Origin: CAYHVK01 sp964360255
GTDB taxonomy: Bacteria > Bdellovibrionota > Bdellovibrionia > Bdellovibrionales > UBA1609
Direction of reading: 5' to 3'
DNA: 64,000 nucleotides
Assembly: GCA_964360255.1 (NCBI GenBank)
Contig: CAYHVK010000009.1
Location: forward strand, 1 to 64,000
Part shown: positions 51,712 to 59,870 of the stretch, in pieces
Layout of the letters: the number at the start of each line of letters is the position of its first letter
How positions within the stretch are numbered: position 1 is the stretch's first letter
The notes under the pieces: generated by a model
What the model was told of the DNA's origin: nothing
Seen by the model: the letters and a program-made list of their open reading frames with translations, nothing else
Databases searched by the model: none
Program-made: the position numbers and the translations under genes

Positions 51712-53307
51712 ATGGCTGCAAATCATGTCGCTTCGGCGGATGAGAATTACATCAATTGTGAAAAGGGCCTCTGGTCATGGCTCTCAACTCTAGACCATAA
51801 ACGTATCGGGATCCTTTATATGATCTCGGTTCTGACGTTCTTCTTTCTTGGCGGTATCTTTGCGATGTTACTTCGCACAGAATTGATTGCCCCGGGTCAA
51901 ACGATCATGAGCGCGGCTCACTACAACCAATCGATGACCTTCCATGGTGCGATCATGGTTTTCATGGTGATCATTCCAGGTATTCCGGCATTCTTGGGTA
52001 ACTTTATTCTTCCGCTTCATATCGGCGCGAAAGACGTAGCTTTCCCACGACTCAACTTGCTCAGCTGGTACTGCTTGATGATCGGCGCAGCGATTTCTTT
52101 TTTCTCTTTAATTTATCACGGCGCTGATACAGGCTGGACATTCTACACGCCTTATTCAATTAAGACGGGTAACGGTACAATCTTGGTTGTTCTCGGTGCT
52201 TTCGTTATGGGTTTCTCGTCAATTTTGACGGGCCTTAACTTCATTGTAACAACTCACAAACTTCGCGCTCCGGGCATGACGTTCTGGAGGATGCCACTCT
52301 TCGTATGGGCTCTTTACTCAACTGCTGTTCTTCAAGTTTTAGCAACACCAGTTCTTGCCATTACATTATTGTTGCTCGCGGCTGAACGCTTAATGGGTGT
52401 TGGTATTTTCGATCCGAAACTCGGTGGCGATCCGGTTCTGTTCCAGCATTTCTTCTGGTTCTATTCGCATCCAGCGGTTTACATCATGATCTTACCTGCC
52501 ATGGGCGTGGTGAGTGAAGTCATCACATGTTTTTCTCGCAAGACGATCTTCGGTTACAAAGCGATTGCTCTTTCATCTGTTGGTATCGCGGCCGTTTCGT
52601 TCTTCGTTTGGGGTCACCATATGTTCGTGAGCGGTCAGTCTGAAGTGGCCGGTATTTTGTTTTCGTTCATTACCATGCTTGTTGGTGTTCCGACCGCCAT
52701 TAAAGTTTTCAACTGGGTGGCGACTCTTTATAAAGGTTCGATTTCATTCCAGAGCCCAATGCTCTTTGCCATGGGGTTCTTGTTCTTATTCACTATCGGT
52801 GGCGTAACGGGAATCTTTTTAGCTGTCGTAGCAATTGACGTTCACTTTCATGATACATATTTCGTCGTGGCTCACTTCCACTACGTTATGGTGGGTGGAA
52901 CATTAATGGCTATCATGGCGGGTATCTATTACTGGTTCCCAAAAATTTTCGGAAAGATGTACAATGAATCACTTGCGCGTCTCACGTTCGTTTTGATCTT
53001 CGTAGGTTTCAACGTCACATTTTTCCCGCAATTTATTTTGGGGGCGATGGGCATGCCTCGCCGTTATTATGACTATTTACCTGAGTATACCTCTCTCAAT
53101 AGAATCTCAACTTTTGGAGCTTACACGATCGCCATCGGCTTCTTGATTGCTCTTTATGTTATTATTCAAGGCATGATGGCTGGCAAAAAAGCTCCAATGA
53201 ATCCTTGGGGTGCAAAAACTCTTGAGTGGACAGCTAACTCTCCACCAACTCACTTTAACTTCGATCACGAACCGACAGTAACGGAAGGACCATATGAGTA
53301 CCGCTAA
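51712..53307 (+). CDS. coxA: Cytochrome c oxidase subunit I, A2 type
   Basis: The protein has 531 residues with about twelve membrane helices. Heme and CuB ligands are visible: His78 (heme a), His253 with Tyr257 (CuB and cross-link), His302-His303 (CuB), His388 (heme a3) and His390 (heme a). The D-channel end reads YSHPAV (251-256) instead of GHPEV. The Glu is absent and the YSHPxV motif marks the A2 subfamily of heme-copper oxidases. It reduces oxygen to water and pumps protons. It overlaps coxC by 14 bases. Confidence 0.98.
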   Translation: MAANHVASADENYINCEKGLWSWLSTLDHKRIGILYMISVLTFFFLGGIFAMLLRTELIAPGQTIMSAAHYNQSMTFHGAIMVFMVIIPGIPAFLGNFILPLHIGAKDVAFPRLNLLSWYCLMIGAAISFFSLIYHGADTGWTFYTPYSIKTGNGTILVVLGAFVMGFSSILTGLNFIVTTHKLRAPGMTFWRMPLFVWALYSTAVLQVLATPVLAITLLLLAAERLMGVGIFDPKLGGDPVLFQHFFWFYSHPAVYIMILPAMGVVSEVITCFSRKTIFGYKAIALSSVGIAAVSFFVWGHHMFVSGQSEVAGILFSFITMLVGVPTAIKVFNWVATLYKGSISFQSPMLFAMGFLFLFTIGGVTGIFLAVVAIDVHFHDTYFVVAHFHYVMVGGTLMAIMAGIYYWFPKIFGKMYNESLARLTFVLIFVGFNVTFFPQFILGAMGMPRRYYDYLPEYTSLNRISTFGAYTIAIGFLIALYVIIQGMMAGKKAPMNPWGAKTLEWTANSPPTHFNFDHEPTVTEGPYEYR

Positions 53308-53953
53308 TCATGGTGCTGGGGCACATCACCCTCATTTAGCTCACCACTTTAGAACGCTCGATCAGCAGTTTGAGGCTGGTAAACTTGGCGTTTGGTTATT
53401 TCTAGCAACCGAAATTTTAATGTTCGGTGGCTTATTCGTTGGCTATCTAATTTTTCACAATCTCTACCCAGAGATGTTTGCTGAAGGCGCAAAATACTTA
53501 GATTGGAAGATGGGGGCGTTCAACACCATCGTTCTTCTCGTGAGTTCTTTCACAATGGCCATTTCGATTCAGTACGCACAAACGAATCAGCCGAAGAAAT
53601 CATTTAACATGATGGCTGTTACGATTTTCTGCGGATTTATCTTCATGGTTGTGAAGTACTTTGAATACACTCACAAATTTCACTTAGGTTTAAAGCCGGG
53701 TGACCTATTTGCATTCGACGGCGGACAAGCGAGTAACCTGGCCCTTTATTTCTCTTTCTACTTCTTAATGACAGGTCTTCACGGATCGCACGTATTAGTA
53801 GGAATGGGTTTAATCGGATGGTCAATGTACCGCACGAAGCGTGGAGATTTTGATTCTCAACACTATACATTCGTTGAAGGCACTGGACTCTTTTGGCACT
53901 TAGTCGATTTGATCTGGATCTTTTTATTCCCACTTCTTTATTTGGTGGGCTGA
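53294..53953 (+). CDS. coxC: Cytochrome c oxidase subunit III
   Basis: The protein has 219 residues with about five membrane helices, the short bacterial form. GVWLFLATEILMFGGLFVGY is the typical first helix. LTGLHGSHVLVGMGLI-like MTGLHGSHVLVGMGLI and FHLVDLIWIFLFPLLYL-like WHLVDLIWIFLFPLLY mark the conserved C-terminal helices. It stabilises subunit I and its proton uptake. Start overlaps coxA. Confidence 0.97.
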   Translation: MSTANHGAGAHHPHLAHHFRTLDQQFEAGKLGVWLFLATEILMFGGLFVGYLIFHNLYPEMFAEGAKYLDWKMGAFNTIVLLVSSFTMAISIQYAQTNQPKKSFNMMAVTIFCGFIFMVVKYFEYTHKFHLGLKPGDLFAFDGGQASNLALYFSFYFLMTGLHGSHVLVGMGLIGWSMYRTKRGDFDSQHYTFVEGTGLFWHLVDLIWIFLFPLLYLVG

Positions 53954-53961
53954 GGTACAAC

Positions 53962-54324
53962 ATGGCAAATCAATCACAATTCCCTACAGACAAAGCCGAT
54001 CATTCAGGCGGAAGTGGTCATCACCACATCACACCTATTTCGACTTATCGGAATATCCTAATTATCCTTCTGATTTTGACAGTTGCTACGGTGGCTTTTG
54101 CTCCGCCAGTATCTGGCTTACACCTTGGATTCTTTTCAACAATCATCGCCTTTGCTATTGCCAGCGTGAAAGCCGGCTTAGTTTTAGCGATTTTTATGGG
54201 TTTAAAGTATGATAACCGACTCAACCTCGGCATCTTTATCACCGCGATATTCCTACTGTTTACGCTCTTATTCTTCTGCTCAAGCGACATCTGGACACGG
54301 GTTCTAGAGACAAGCACTCTTTAA
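53962..54324 (+). CDS. coxD: Cytochrome c oxidase subunit IV (prokaryotic)
   Basis: The protein has 120 residues from ATG 53962, preceded by GAGG. The His/Gly-rich start (SGGSGHHHITP) is followed by three membrane helices (about 35-53, 60-80 and 87-108) with KAGLVLAIFMGLKYDNRL, the family core. It is the small accessory subunit of caa3 oxidases. A terminator follows, closing the operon. Confidence 0.92.
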   Translation: MANQSQFPTDKADHSGGSGHHHITPISTYRNILIILLILTVATVAFAPPVSGLHLGFFSTIIAFAIASVKAGLVLAIFMGLKYDNRLNLGIFITAIFLLFTLLFFCSSDIWTRVLETSTL

Positions 54325-54349
54325 GAACGACTCCAAATGTGGTAATAAT

Positions 54350-54377
54350 AAACGGCATTCTACGGGATGCCGTTTTG
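54350..54377 (+). terminator. Rho-independent terminator of the oxidase operon
   Basis: AAACGGCATTC / GGATGCCGTTT (11 bp with one wobble, 4-nt loop) is followed by TGCTTTT, 25 bases after coxD. Confidence 0.78.
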
Positions 54378-54399
54378 CTTTTGGCCTTTTGGAGGATCT

Positions 54400-54723
54400 A
54401 TGAAATTTCTTAAAATCGTTTTGCCTGTGGCTCTTATGGTCCCAGCACTTTTAGTGGGTTTATCGGCACCAGCACCGGCCGCAATTAAGAACCTTTCAGA
54501 TTCAGTGGCGAAAGCTACAGCTAAAGAGAAAAGTAACTTAGGTAAGCTTCTTACTGATATTTCATTGGCTCCGGCTGTCGACCCAGCGACGGGCAAAAAC
54601 GTGATGGTTGTAGGATCAGTGGCTAAGGGTTCAGTTTATGAGCGCACAGGTATTAAAGCCGGTGATCTTGTGGTGATGGATGATAAAGCCGAAGCTGAGC
54701 TTAAGAAAAAAGTGACGAAGTAA
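54400..54723 (+). CDS. Small exported PDZ-like protein
   Basis: The protein has 107 residues from ATG 54400, preceded by GGAGG. A signal peptide (to APAPA) precedes a short domain whose core VMVVGSVAKGSVYERTGIKAGDLVV matches the ligand loop and helix of PDZ domains (SPAxxAGLxxGDxI), although it is shorter than a full PDZ domain. It is probably periplasmic. Its stop is adjacent to the stop of the convergent paiB gene. Confidence 0.72.
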   Translation: MKFLKIVLPVALMVPALLVGLSAPAPAAIKNLSDSVAKATAKEKSNLGKLLTDISLAPAVDPATGKNVMVVGSVAKGSVYERTGIKAGDLVVMDDKAEAELKKKVTK

Positions 54724-55419
54724 TTAGCTTCTTGTTAACTCCATATATTCAGCTAAATCAAAAAGTGTACTGTCAGTTTTCTCTTCGCCGAGAGCTTTAA
54801 GCTCCGCAATTGTCGTTTCACGGCTTACTTTATCTAGCTTCTGACTCAGTTTAAATTTTGCATCTAACTTTAGATTTTTAAAACGAAACACCACGATGTG
54901 CGGAAGCATAGCTGTGACATCTTTATGTACAGAGCTGGAGTCTACGTTTGGACGATCATTCTCATCAGCAGTAGCTAATGACCAATTTGTACCATAGCGC
55001 TGCTCAAACTCTGCGATTACAGCTTGCATATCTTTAAGCGCTGCTTTGGGCTCGCTGATTATCTCGAAATCTCCAGAGCAGTGAACGACAGAGTAATTCC
55101 ATGTAGGAACGTTATCTTTGCTTTCAATATACCAAGCAGGTGAGATGTAAGAATCGGGCCCGTGAAAAATAACTTTTATCGACGTGGCCGCTCTTAGCTG
55201 TTCCCAGTGAGGGTTGGCGCGGGCCATATGGCCCCAAAGTTCTAGGTCTGCATCGTTCACAGGATTATTTTCGTTCGCATTTTTAAGAATGAGCGGTAGG
55301 TGGCTAACTGATATGTTGCCTGTAGCATTTGTAGAAATAACAGTGGCTAGACTGTTTTCTCGAATGAGTTTTGCAATAAGATCGGTTCTGTTCTCTTTGT
55401 AAAAACTAGGTGTGTACAT
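54724..55419 (-). CDS. paiB: PaiB-like FMN-binding regulator
   Basis: The protein has 231 residues. It follows the PaiB family: YTPSFYKENR, ATVISTNATGNISVSHLPLIL (flavin-site strand), LWGHMARANPHWEQL, IFHGPDSYISPAWY and VPTWNYSVVHCSG. In Bacillus PaiB is a negative regulator of protease genes with a split-barrel FMN fold; the targets here are unknown. AGAGG precedes the ATG. Two long palindromes lie between it and ctaB. Confidence 0.92.
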   Translation of the reverse strand: MYTPSFYKENRTDLIAKLIRENSLATVISTNATGNISVSHLPLILKNANENNPVNDADLELWGHMARANPHWEQLRAATSIKVIFHGPDSYISPAWYIESKDNVPTWNYSVVHCSGDFEIISEPKAALKDMQAVIAEFEQRYGTNWSLATADENDRPNVDSSSVHKDVTAMLPHIVVFRFKNLKLDAKFKLSQKLDKVSRETTIAELKALGEEKTDSTLFDLAEYMELTRS

Positions 55420-55475
55420 AGGACCTCTGAAAATAAACCAATGAAATCAACATAAGGCACTTTACGCACTCTTAA

Positions 55476-55523
55476 ATCCCTCCGATCGAAGTCGAGGAAT
55501 TCCTCGACTTCGATCGGAGGGAT
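55476..55523. repeat. Long perfect palindrome (family copy 2)
   Basis: A 48-bp perfect palindrome centred on GGAATTCC. The core arm reads CTCCGATCGAAGTCGAGG. Compared with copy 1 (2417-2458) the 40-bp core differs at only two symmetric positions, T to A in one arm and A to T in the other, so pairing is kept. It sits between the divergent paiB and ctaB genes. Confidence 0.95.
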
Positions 55524-55604
55524 AATTGGATGGTCCGGTGCACCTAAATATATGAGCGTAAATTTATCCGCACATATTCATCGCAGAATAAATCGCTCTA
55601 TACC

Positions 55605-55643
55605 TAACGCAAAGCAACTTCGCAGCGAAGTTGCTTTGCGTTA
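55605..55643. repeat. Perfect 19-bp inverted repeat
   Basis: The arms TAACGCAAAGCAACTTCGC and GCGAAGTTGCTTTGCGTTA meet with one base between. It lies 30 bases before the ctaB start and 82 bases after palindrome copy 2. Its sequence is unrelated to that family. It could act as a leader structure for ctaB. Confidence 0.95.
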
Positions 55644-55672
55644 GCTCTCACATTTAGTAAACCAAAGCCGCA

Positions 55673-56548
55673 ATGAAAGCCTATTTCGACCTCACCAAAT
55701 TTGGTATCGCTCTATTCGTGATGATCACGGGACTAGCCGGATATGCAGTGGCTTTCCCGCTCGGGCAGCCCGTTGAATTCGGATATCCATTTCTGCTCGT
55801 TATTGGCCTTTATCTTGTGAGCTCAGGCAGTTTTGCTATTAACCAAGCACAAGAGTGGAGACAAGATAAGCAAATGCCTCGCACGGCGAAGCGGCCCATT
55901 GCAATGGGTGTTGTTCAACCTTGGCAGGCTTATTTTCTTGGCACGATTTTTTGTATTTTCGGCGTCTTCTTGCTCACTTTAATTAATGCGCAAACTGGCC
56001 TACTCGCATTCGCTACCGTTGTTCTCTACAACGGCATTTACACTCTGTACTGGAAGAAACATTGGGCCTTCGGTGCCGTACCCGGGGCCATTCCTGGCGC
56101 CATGCCGGTGATGATTGGTTTTGCAGCTGGTGGCGGGGATTTTTTTGATCCTGAATGCATATATTTATTCCTAGTTATGTTTTTGTGGCAGATGCCTCAC
56201 TTCTGGGCTCTTGCGATTCGCTACAAAGATGATTATTCAAAAGGCGGCTTTCCGGTTCTACCAGCAGAGATCGGCGTTGAGCGCACACTTTACCAAATCG
56301 GCCTTTATACTTTTGCTTATGTCGGCGTTGCCTTAGCGGCCCCACTTTTTGTGAATGCTCATGTGAATTATTTAATTCTAGTGATTCCGTTCGCTCTTAA
56401 AGTGATGTGGGAATTTGTTAAGTATTACAAAAGCGGCGGTGAGAAGAAGTGGTTGCCATTTTTTCTATGGCTGAACTTGAGCATGCTTGTTTTTATTTCT
56501 GTACCGGTTTTCGACCGATGGCTGTTTTATTTTTTAATCACAGCATAG
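55673..56548 (+). CDS. ctaB: Protoheme IX farnesyltransferase (heme O synthase)
   Basis: The protein has 291 residues with about eight membrane helices. It belongs to the UbiA family: the first Asp-rich loop is altered, NQAQEWRQDKQMPRTAKRPI (usual NxxxDxxxDxxMxRTxxRP), and the later loop has YKDDYSKGGFPVLP. It adds the farnesyl chain to heme b, using farnesyl diphosphate from the ispA product. Its product feeds CtaA, encoded next, for the caa3 oxidase. The ribosome site is weak. Confidence 0.95.
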   Translation: MKAYFDLTKFGIALFVMITGLAGYAVAFPLGQPVEFGYPFLLVIGLYLVSSGSFAINQAQEWRQDKQMPRTAKRPIAMGVVQPWQAYFLGTIFCIFGVFLLTLINAQTGLLAFATVVLYNGIYTLYWKKHWAFGAVPGAIPGAMPVMIGFAAGGGDFFDPECIYLFLVMFLWQMPHFWALAIRYKDDYSKGGFPVLPAEIGVERTLYQIGLYTFAYVGVALAAPLFVNAHVNYLILVIPFALKVMWEFVKYYKSGGEKKWLPFFLWLNLSMLVFISVPVFDRWLFYFLITA

Positions 56549-56579
56549 CCGTAATGTAATTTTGCTAAAGGAGAAATTT

Positions 56580-57509
56580 ATGAGCGAAAAATTTCTAAAA
56601 GCTTACAAAACTCTGGTTTTCGCGACACTGTTCTTGGTAGCCCTAGGAGGCTCAGTGCGCGCCATGAACGCAGGTCTCTCATGCCCTGATTGGCCACTTT
56701 GCTATGGCGATTTGATTCCTGATTTTCATCCACAAGTTTATTTCGAGTTTATTCACCGAGTGATTGCTGGTTTGATCGCCATCGCCCTCATAGTTTTGAA
56801 TTATAAAATTATTCGCAATCCAAACATAAGTAAGTCGATCAAAGCTGTTGCGATTTTCTCTTGGATTCTCGTAGCCGTGCAAATCGTACTTGGTGGCCTT
56901 ACTGTTCTTTGGCAGCTTCATGAAAAAGTTGTAGCCGCTCACTTAGGACTCGGTACCGGTTTCTTCGCCTGCTTAGTCTGGATTTATACATCGCTGAATC
57001 CAAAGCTCCAAAGCCAGCCAGCGAACTGGGCCAAGTATCGACTGCCTTCACTTTTTGTTGTGGTTGCAATTTTTGGTCAGATTCTTCTCGGCGGACTTGT
57101 GGCTTCTCATTACGCAGCCAATGTGTGCCCTGAATTCCCACTCTGTCATGGCGAACTCATTCCAACTCTCTCAGGTATGATTGGTCTTCACGTGATTCAT
57201 CGTTTGGGAGCGTACACGCTCTTCGTGGTCGTCGCCATCTTCGCTGCCTACGTCATCAAAACTTCAGGTGATGAGCGCGCGAAAAAATACGCTTATTTTC
57301 TCATCAGTGGTTTGATGCTGCAAATTTGTATTGGTATTGCCAATGTGATTTTCACAACGCCGCCACTTATTACAGTAATGCACTTATTCGCGGGCGCAAG
57401 TTTGTTAGGTATTGCGATTCGCTTTCACTGTCTCAGCGTCGTGGCAGCGGATAAACTACGCAGTGGCGTCGGGCTGTACGCTCGGTTCGGCGAGGCGAAA
57501 AGCATCTAG
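56580..57509 (+). CDS. ctaA: Heme A synthase (COX15/CtaA)
   Basis: The protein has 309 residues from ATG 56580, preceded by AAAGGAG. It has eight membrane helices in two related halves. Each half has a Cys pair region (GLSCPDWPLCYG and NVCPEFPLCHGE) and heme-ligand His residues (EFIHRVIAG and HVIHRLGAY). CtaA oxidises the C8 methyl of heme O to a formyl group, giving heme A. It follows ctaB by 31 bases. Its 3' end overlaps the convergent maiA gene by 54 bases. Confidence 0.95.
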   Translation: MSEKFLKAYKTLVFATLFLVALGGSVRAMNAGLSCPDWPLCYGDLIPDFHPQVYFEFIHRVIAGLIAIALIVLNYKIIRNPNISKSIKAVAIFSWILVAVQIVLGGLTVLWQLHEKVVAAHLGLGTGFFACLVWIYTSLNPKLQSQPANWAKYRLPSLFVVVAIFGQILLGGLVASHYAANVCPEFPLCHGELIPTLSGMIGLHVIHRLGAYTLFVVVAIFAAYVIKTSGDERAKKYAYFLISGLMLQICIGIANVIFTTPPLITVMHLFAGASLLGIAIRFHCLSVVAADKLRSGVGLYARFGEAKSI

Positions 57510-58103
57510 CTTTAAGCAGTTATTTTCAATTTTAGTTAAAGTCTTATACTTATCTGTAGGTCCGACAAAACGTCGGGCTGCGTACATTTGTGGCACAATG
57601 AAAATATCTGCAGCGCTCACTGTATCGCCGAAGCTGTACGCTCCAGCCGAGGCCGAGAGTGTGTTTTCAAGGGCTTCAAGGCCTTTAGAGATCCAGCCTT
57701 TATTCCATTCGGCGCGTTGAGCTTCACTAGCGCTGAATTGTTTTTCTAAAGCTGCTGATACGGCCGTATTTTGTAAAGGCTGAATGCCACTATTAATGGC
57801 CTCACAAACTTCGAGAACTTTAGCGCGCTCAAAAGCATCTTTAGGAAATAACGCTGGATTTTTACTCAGCTCGTCTAGATAGAAAAGAATAGCCATGGAT
57901 TGAGAAAGGTAGCGGCCGTCATGTTCGAGGCAGGGCACTTGGCCCATTGGATTCTTTTTCAAAAAATCGGGGAGCTTTTGCTCGCCACCATTTTTAAGTA
58001 AGTGAACCGGGACATATTCGTACTTAAAACCCTTTAAATTAAGGGCGATGCGGACACGATAAGAAGCTGAGCTGCGATAATAATTGTAGAGGCGAAAAGT
58101 CAT
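57456..58103 (-). CDS. maiA: Maleylacetoacetate isomerase (zeta-class GST)
   Basis: The protein has 215 residues. The start FRLYNYYRSSASYRVRIALNLKG carries the zeta-class catalytic SSxSxRVRIAL motif, then NPMGQVPCLEHDGRYLSQSMAILFYLDE for glutathione binding. The C-terminal helical domain ends in the family-typical AEPSVQPDA. It isomerises maleylacetoacetate to fumarylacetoacetate in tyrosine breakdown. It is divergent from fahA, the next step. Its 3' end overlaps ctaA. Confidence 0.95.
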   Translation of the reverse strand: MTFRLYNYYRSSASYRVRIALNLKGFKYEYVPVHLLKNGGEQKLPDFLKKNPMGQVPCLEHDGRYLSQSMAILFYLDELSKNPALFPKDAFERAKVLEVCEAINSGIQPLQNTAVSAALEKQFSASEAQRAEWNKGWISKGLEALENTLSASAGAYSFGDTVSAADIFIVPQMYAARRFVGPTDKYKTLTKIENNCLKLDAFRLAEPSVQPDATA

Positions 58104-58166
58104 GATCCAAGCCTATAGCTCATCAAATAAATTGGCAATGGTATCGAAAAAAGGTATCGAATTATT

Positions 58167-59147
58167 ATGAAATTAGCGACTTTAAGAAGCGATAAATCAA
58201 GAGATGGGCAATTAATCGTCGTCAGTAAAGATGGCAAAAAAGCAGTACAGGTGGATTCGATTGCAAAGAATCTGCGTGAGGCTGTCGAGAATTGGTCGGG
58301 CACTGAGGGCGCGCTTAAAGAAGTGTATAAAAAATTAAATGAAGGTGCGTACCCTGGTGAGTTCACTGTTGATCAGCAAAAACTGCATTCGCCATTTCCG
58401 CGCAGCTTTCAATGGTGTGATGGCTCGGCCTTTTTGCACCATGTGCGTTTAGTTCGTAAAGCGCGGGGAGCGGATCTTCCTGAAAATCTTCTTGTCACGC
58501 CGTTGATGTATCAAGGCGGTAGCGATACTTTCTTGGCGCCCACCGACGATATTCCGCAAGTGGATTTTAAACACGGCACCGACTTTGAAGGTGAAGTTGT
58601 TGTTGTGACCAATGATGTACCGCTTGGTGTGACGGCGGAGCAAGCTCTTAAGCATATCGTGCTAGTTATGATTGCTAATGACGTTTCTTTGCGTGGATTA
58701 ATTCCTGAAGAGTTAGCTATGGGGTTTGGTTTCTTACAGAGCAAACCTTCATCGGCATTTGCTCCATTTGCATTAACCCTTGATGAACTGAGTGGCAGTT
58801 GGAGAGAAGGTCGTCTGCATCTTCCGCTTTATGTAAATTACAATGGCAAATTCTTTGGAAAAGCCAATGCGGGTGAGATGCACTTTCACTTCGGTCAGTT
58901 GATCGCACACGCGGCTCGTACGCGCAATTTAGCAGCGGGCACCATTATCGGAAGCGGAACTGTTTCTAATGAAGATCCCACTGTGGGCTCTAGCTGTCTC
59001 GCTGAGAAGCGCGCGATTGAACACTTAAACGAAGGCACACCGAAGACTCCGTTTATGAAAATCGGCGACACAATTGAAATGTGGATGACTGATGAAAGTG
59101 GTCACGATCTTTTCGGTCGTATCTCTCAACGAGTGACACAGGCTTGA
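58167..59147 (+). CDS. fahA: Fumarylacetoacetate hydrolase family protein
   Basis: The protein has 326 residues. The C-terminal catalytic region has the acidic metal ligands in DFEGEVVVV and IANDVSLRGL, followed by FGFLQSKPSSAFAP, NAGEMHFHFGQLIAHAARTR and GTIIGSGTVSNEDP. It cleaves fumarylacetoacetate to fumarate and acetoacetate, the last step of tyrosine catabolism. Pairing with maiA across a divergent promoter region supports this over other FAH-fold functions. It overlaps purN by four bases. Confidence 0.93.
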   Translation: MKLATLRSDKSRDGQLIVVSKDGKKAVQVDSIAKNLREAVENWSGTEGALKEVYKKLNEGAYPGEFTVDQQKLHSPFPRSFQWCDGSAFLHHVRLVRKARGADLPENLLVTPLMYQGGSDTFLAPTDDIPQVDFKHGTDFEGEVVVVTNDVPLGVTAEQALKHIVLVMIANDVSLRGLIPEELAMGFGFLQSKPSSAFAPFALTLDELSGSWREGRLHLPLYVNYNGKFFGKANAGEMHFHFGQLIAHAARTRNLAAGTIIGSGTVSNEDPTVGSSCLAEKRAIEHLNEGTPKTPFMKIGDTIEMWMTDESGHDLFGRISQRVTQA

Positions 59148-59716
59148 AAATAGTAATCTTGGCCTCAGGTAGCGGCACAACTTTTGAGGCCATCGCTAGA
59201 GCTGAGATTACAAATCATCTTCACACACAAATTTTAGCTTTAATTGTTGATCGCGATTGTCAGGCTATCGAGCGCGCGAAGAATCTTGATATTCCTTGTC
59301 TCCAAATTAATTATAAATCCGCCCCAGAGGCATTCAATGCTCGGCTTTTAGCTCAGCTTACGGAACTGAATCCAGATTGTGTTTTACTCTGTGGATTTCT
59401 TCGTAAAGTCCCAATTGAAGTCATTGAGATGTTCAAGGGCCGAATTTTTAATTCACACCCAGCTTTACTACCTCGCCATGGTGGTCTTTATGGCCGTAAA
59501 ATTCACGAAGCCGTGATTCGTGAGGGCGACACTGAGACAGGTGTTACATTTCACCACGTCACTGAAAATTATGATGAGGGTCCTATAGTGACTCAGAAGC
59601 GAGTGACAGTCGAGAAAACAGACACTGCTGCTTCCATCGAAGAAAAAGTTAAACACATCGAAAAAGAATTTTTGATAGAGCAGCTGAACAAACTCTCGCA
59701 AAAAACAACTAAATAG
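59144..59716 (+). CDS. purN: Phosphoribosylglycinamide formyltransferase
   Basis: The protein has 190 residues and starts with TTG inside the fahA stop. It follows PurN: IVILASGSGTTFEAIARA (nucleotide site), LCGFLRKVP, RIFNSHPALLPRHGGLYG with the catalytic Asn-His (NSHPALLP), and GVTFHHVTENYDEGPIV with catalytic Asp. It transfers a formyl group from 10-formyltetrahydrofolate in purine synthesis. No other pur gene is in the window. Confidence 0.93.
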   Translation: MKIVILASGSGTTFEAIARAEITNHLHTQILALIVDRDCQAIERAKNLDIPCLQINYKSAPEAFNARLLAQLTELNPDCVLLCGFLRKVPIEVIEMFKGRIFNSHPALLPRHGGLYGRKIHEAVIREGDTETGVTFHHVTENYDEGPIVTQKRVTVEKTDTAASIEEKVKHIEKEFLIEQLNKLSQKTTK

Positions 59717-59768
59717 AAGTTAGTTAATTAAGGCCGCCGGGTATATTGCATGCAGACCTGTGCTGCAT

Positions 59769-59836
59769 ACAGACGACGTTCGATAGCGGGCAAAGGCACA
59801 CCTACCTGCTCGTGCCCGCTATCGAACGTCGTCTGT
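59769..59836. repeat. Perfect 24-bp inverted repeat with 20-nt loop
   Basis: Arm 59769-59792 begins ACAGACGACGTTCGATAGC and is exactly complementary to 59813-59836. The loop includes ACACCTAC, which could alternatively pair with GTAGGTGT just outside the right arm (59834-59841). It lies between the convergent purN and the OlsB-like gene. No T-run follows, so it is not a standard terminator. Confidence 0.95.
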
Positions 59837-59870
59837 AGGTGTCATGAAAAACATTTACTCAATACTTTTA

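Noticed and set aside
53643..53963. Reverse frame of 106 codons inside coxC
   Set aside because: Shadow of a conserved membrane subunit gene.
55476..55643. Treating the two palindromes as ordinary terminators for paiB or ctaB
   Set aside because: They lie upstream of both divergent genes and have no T-run.
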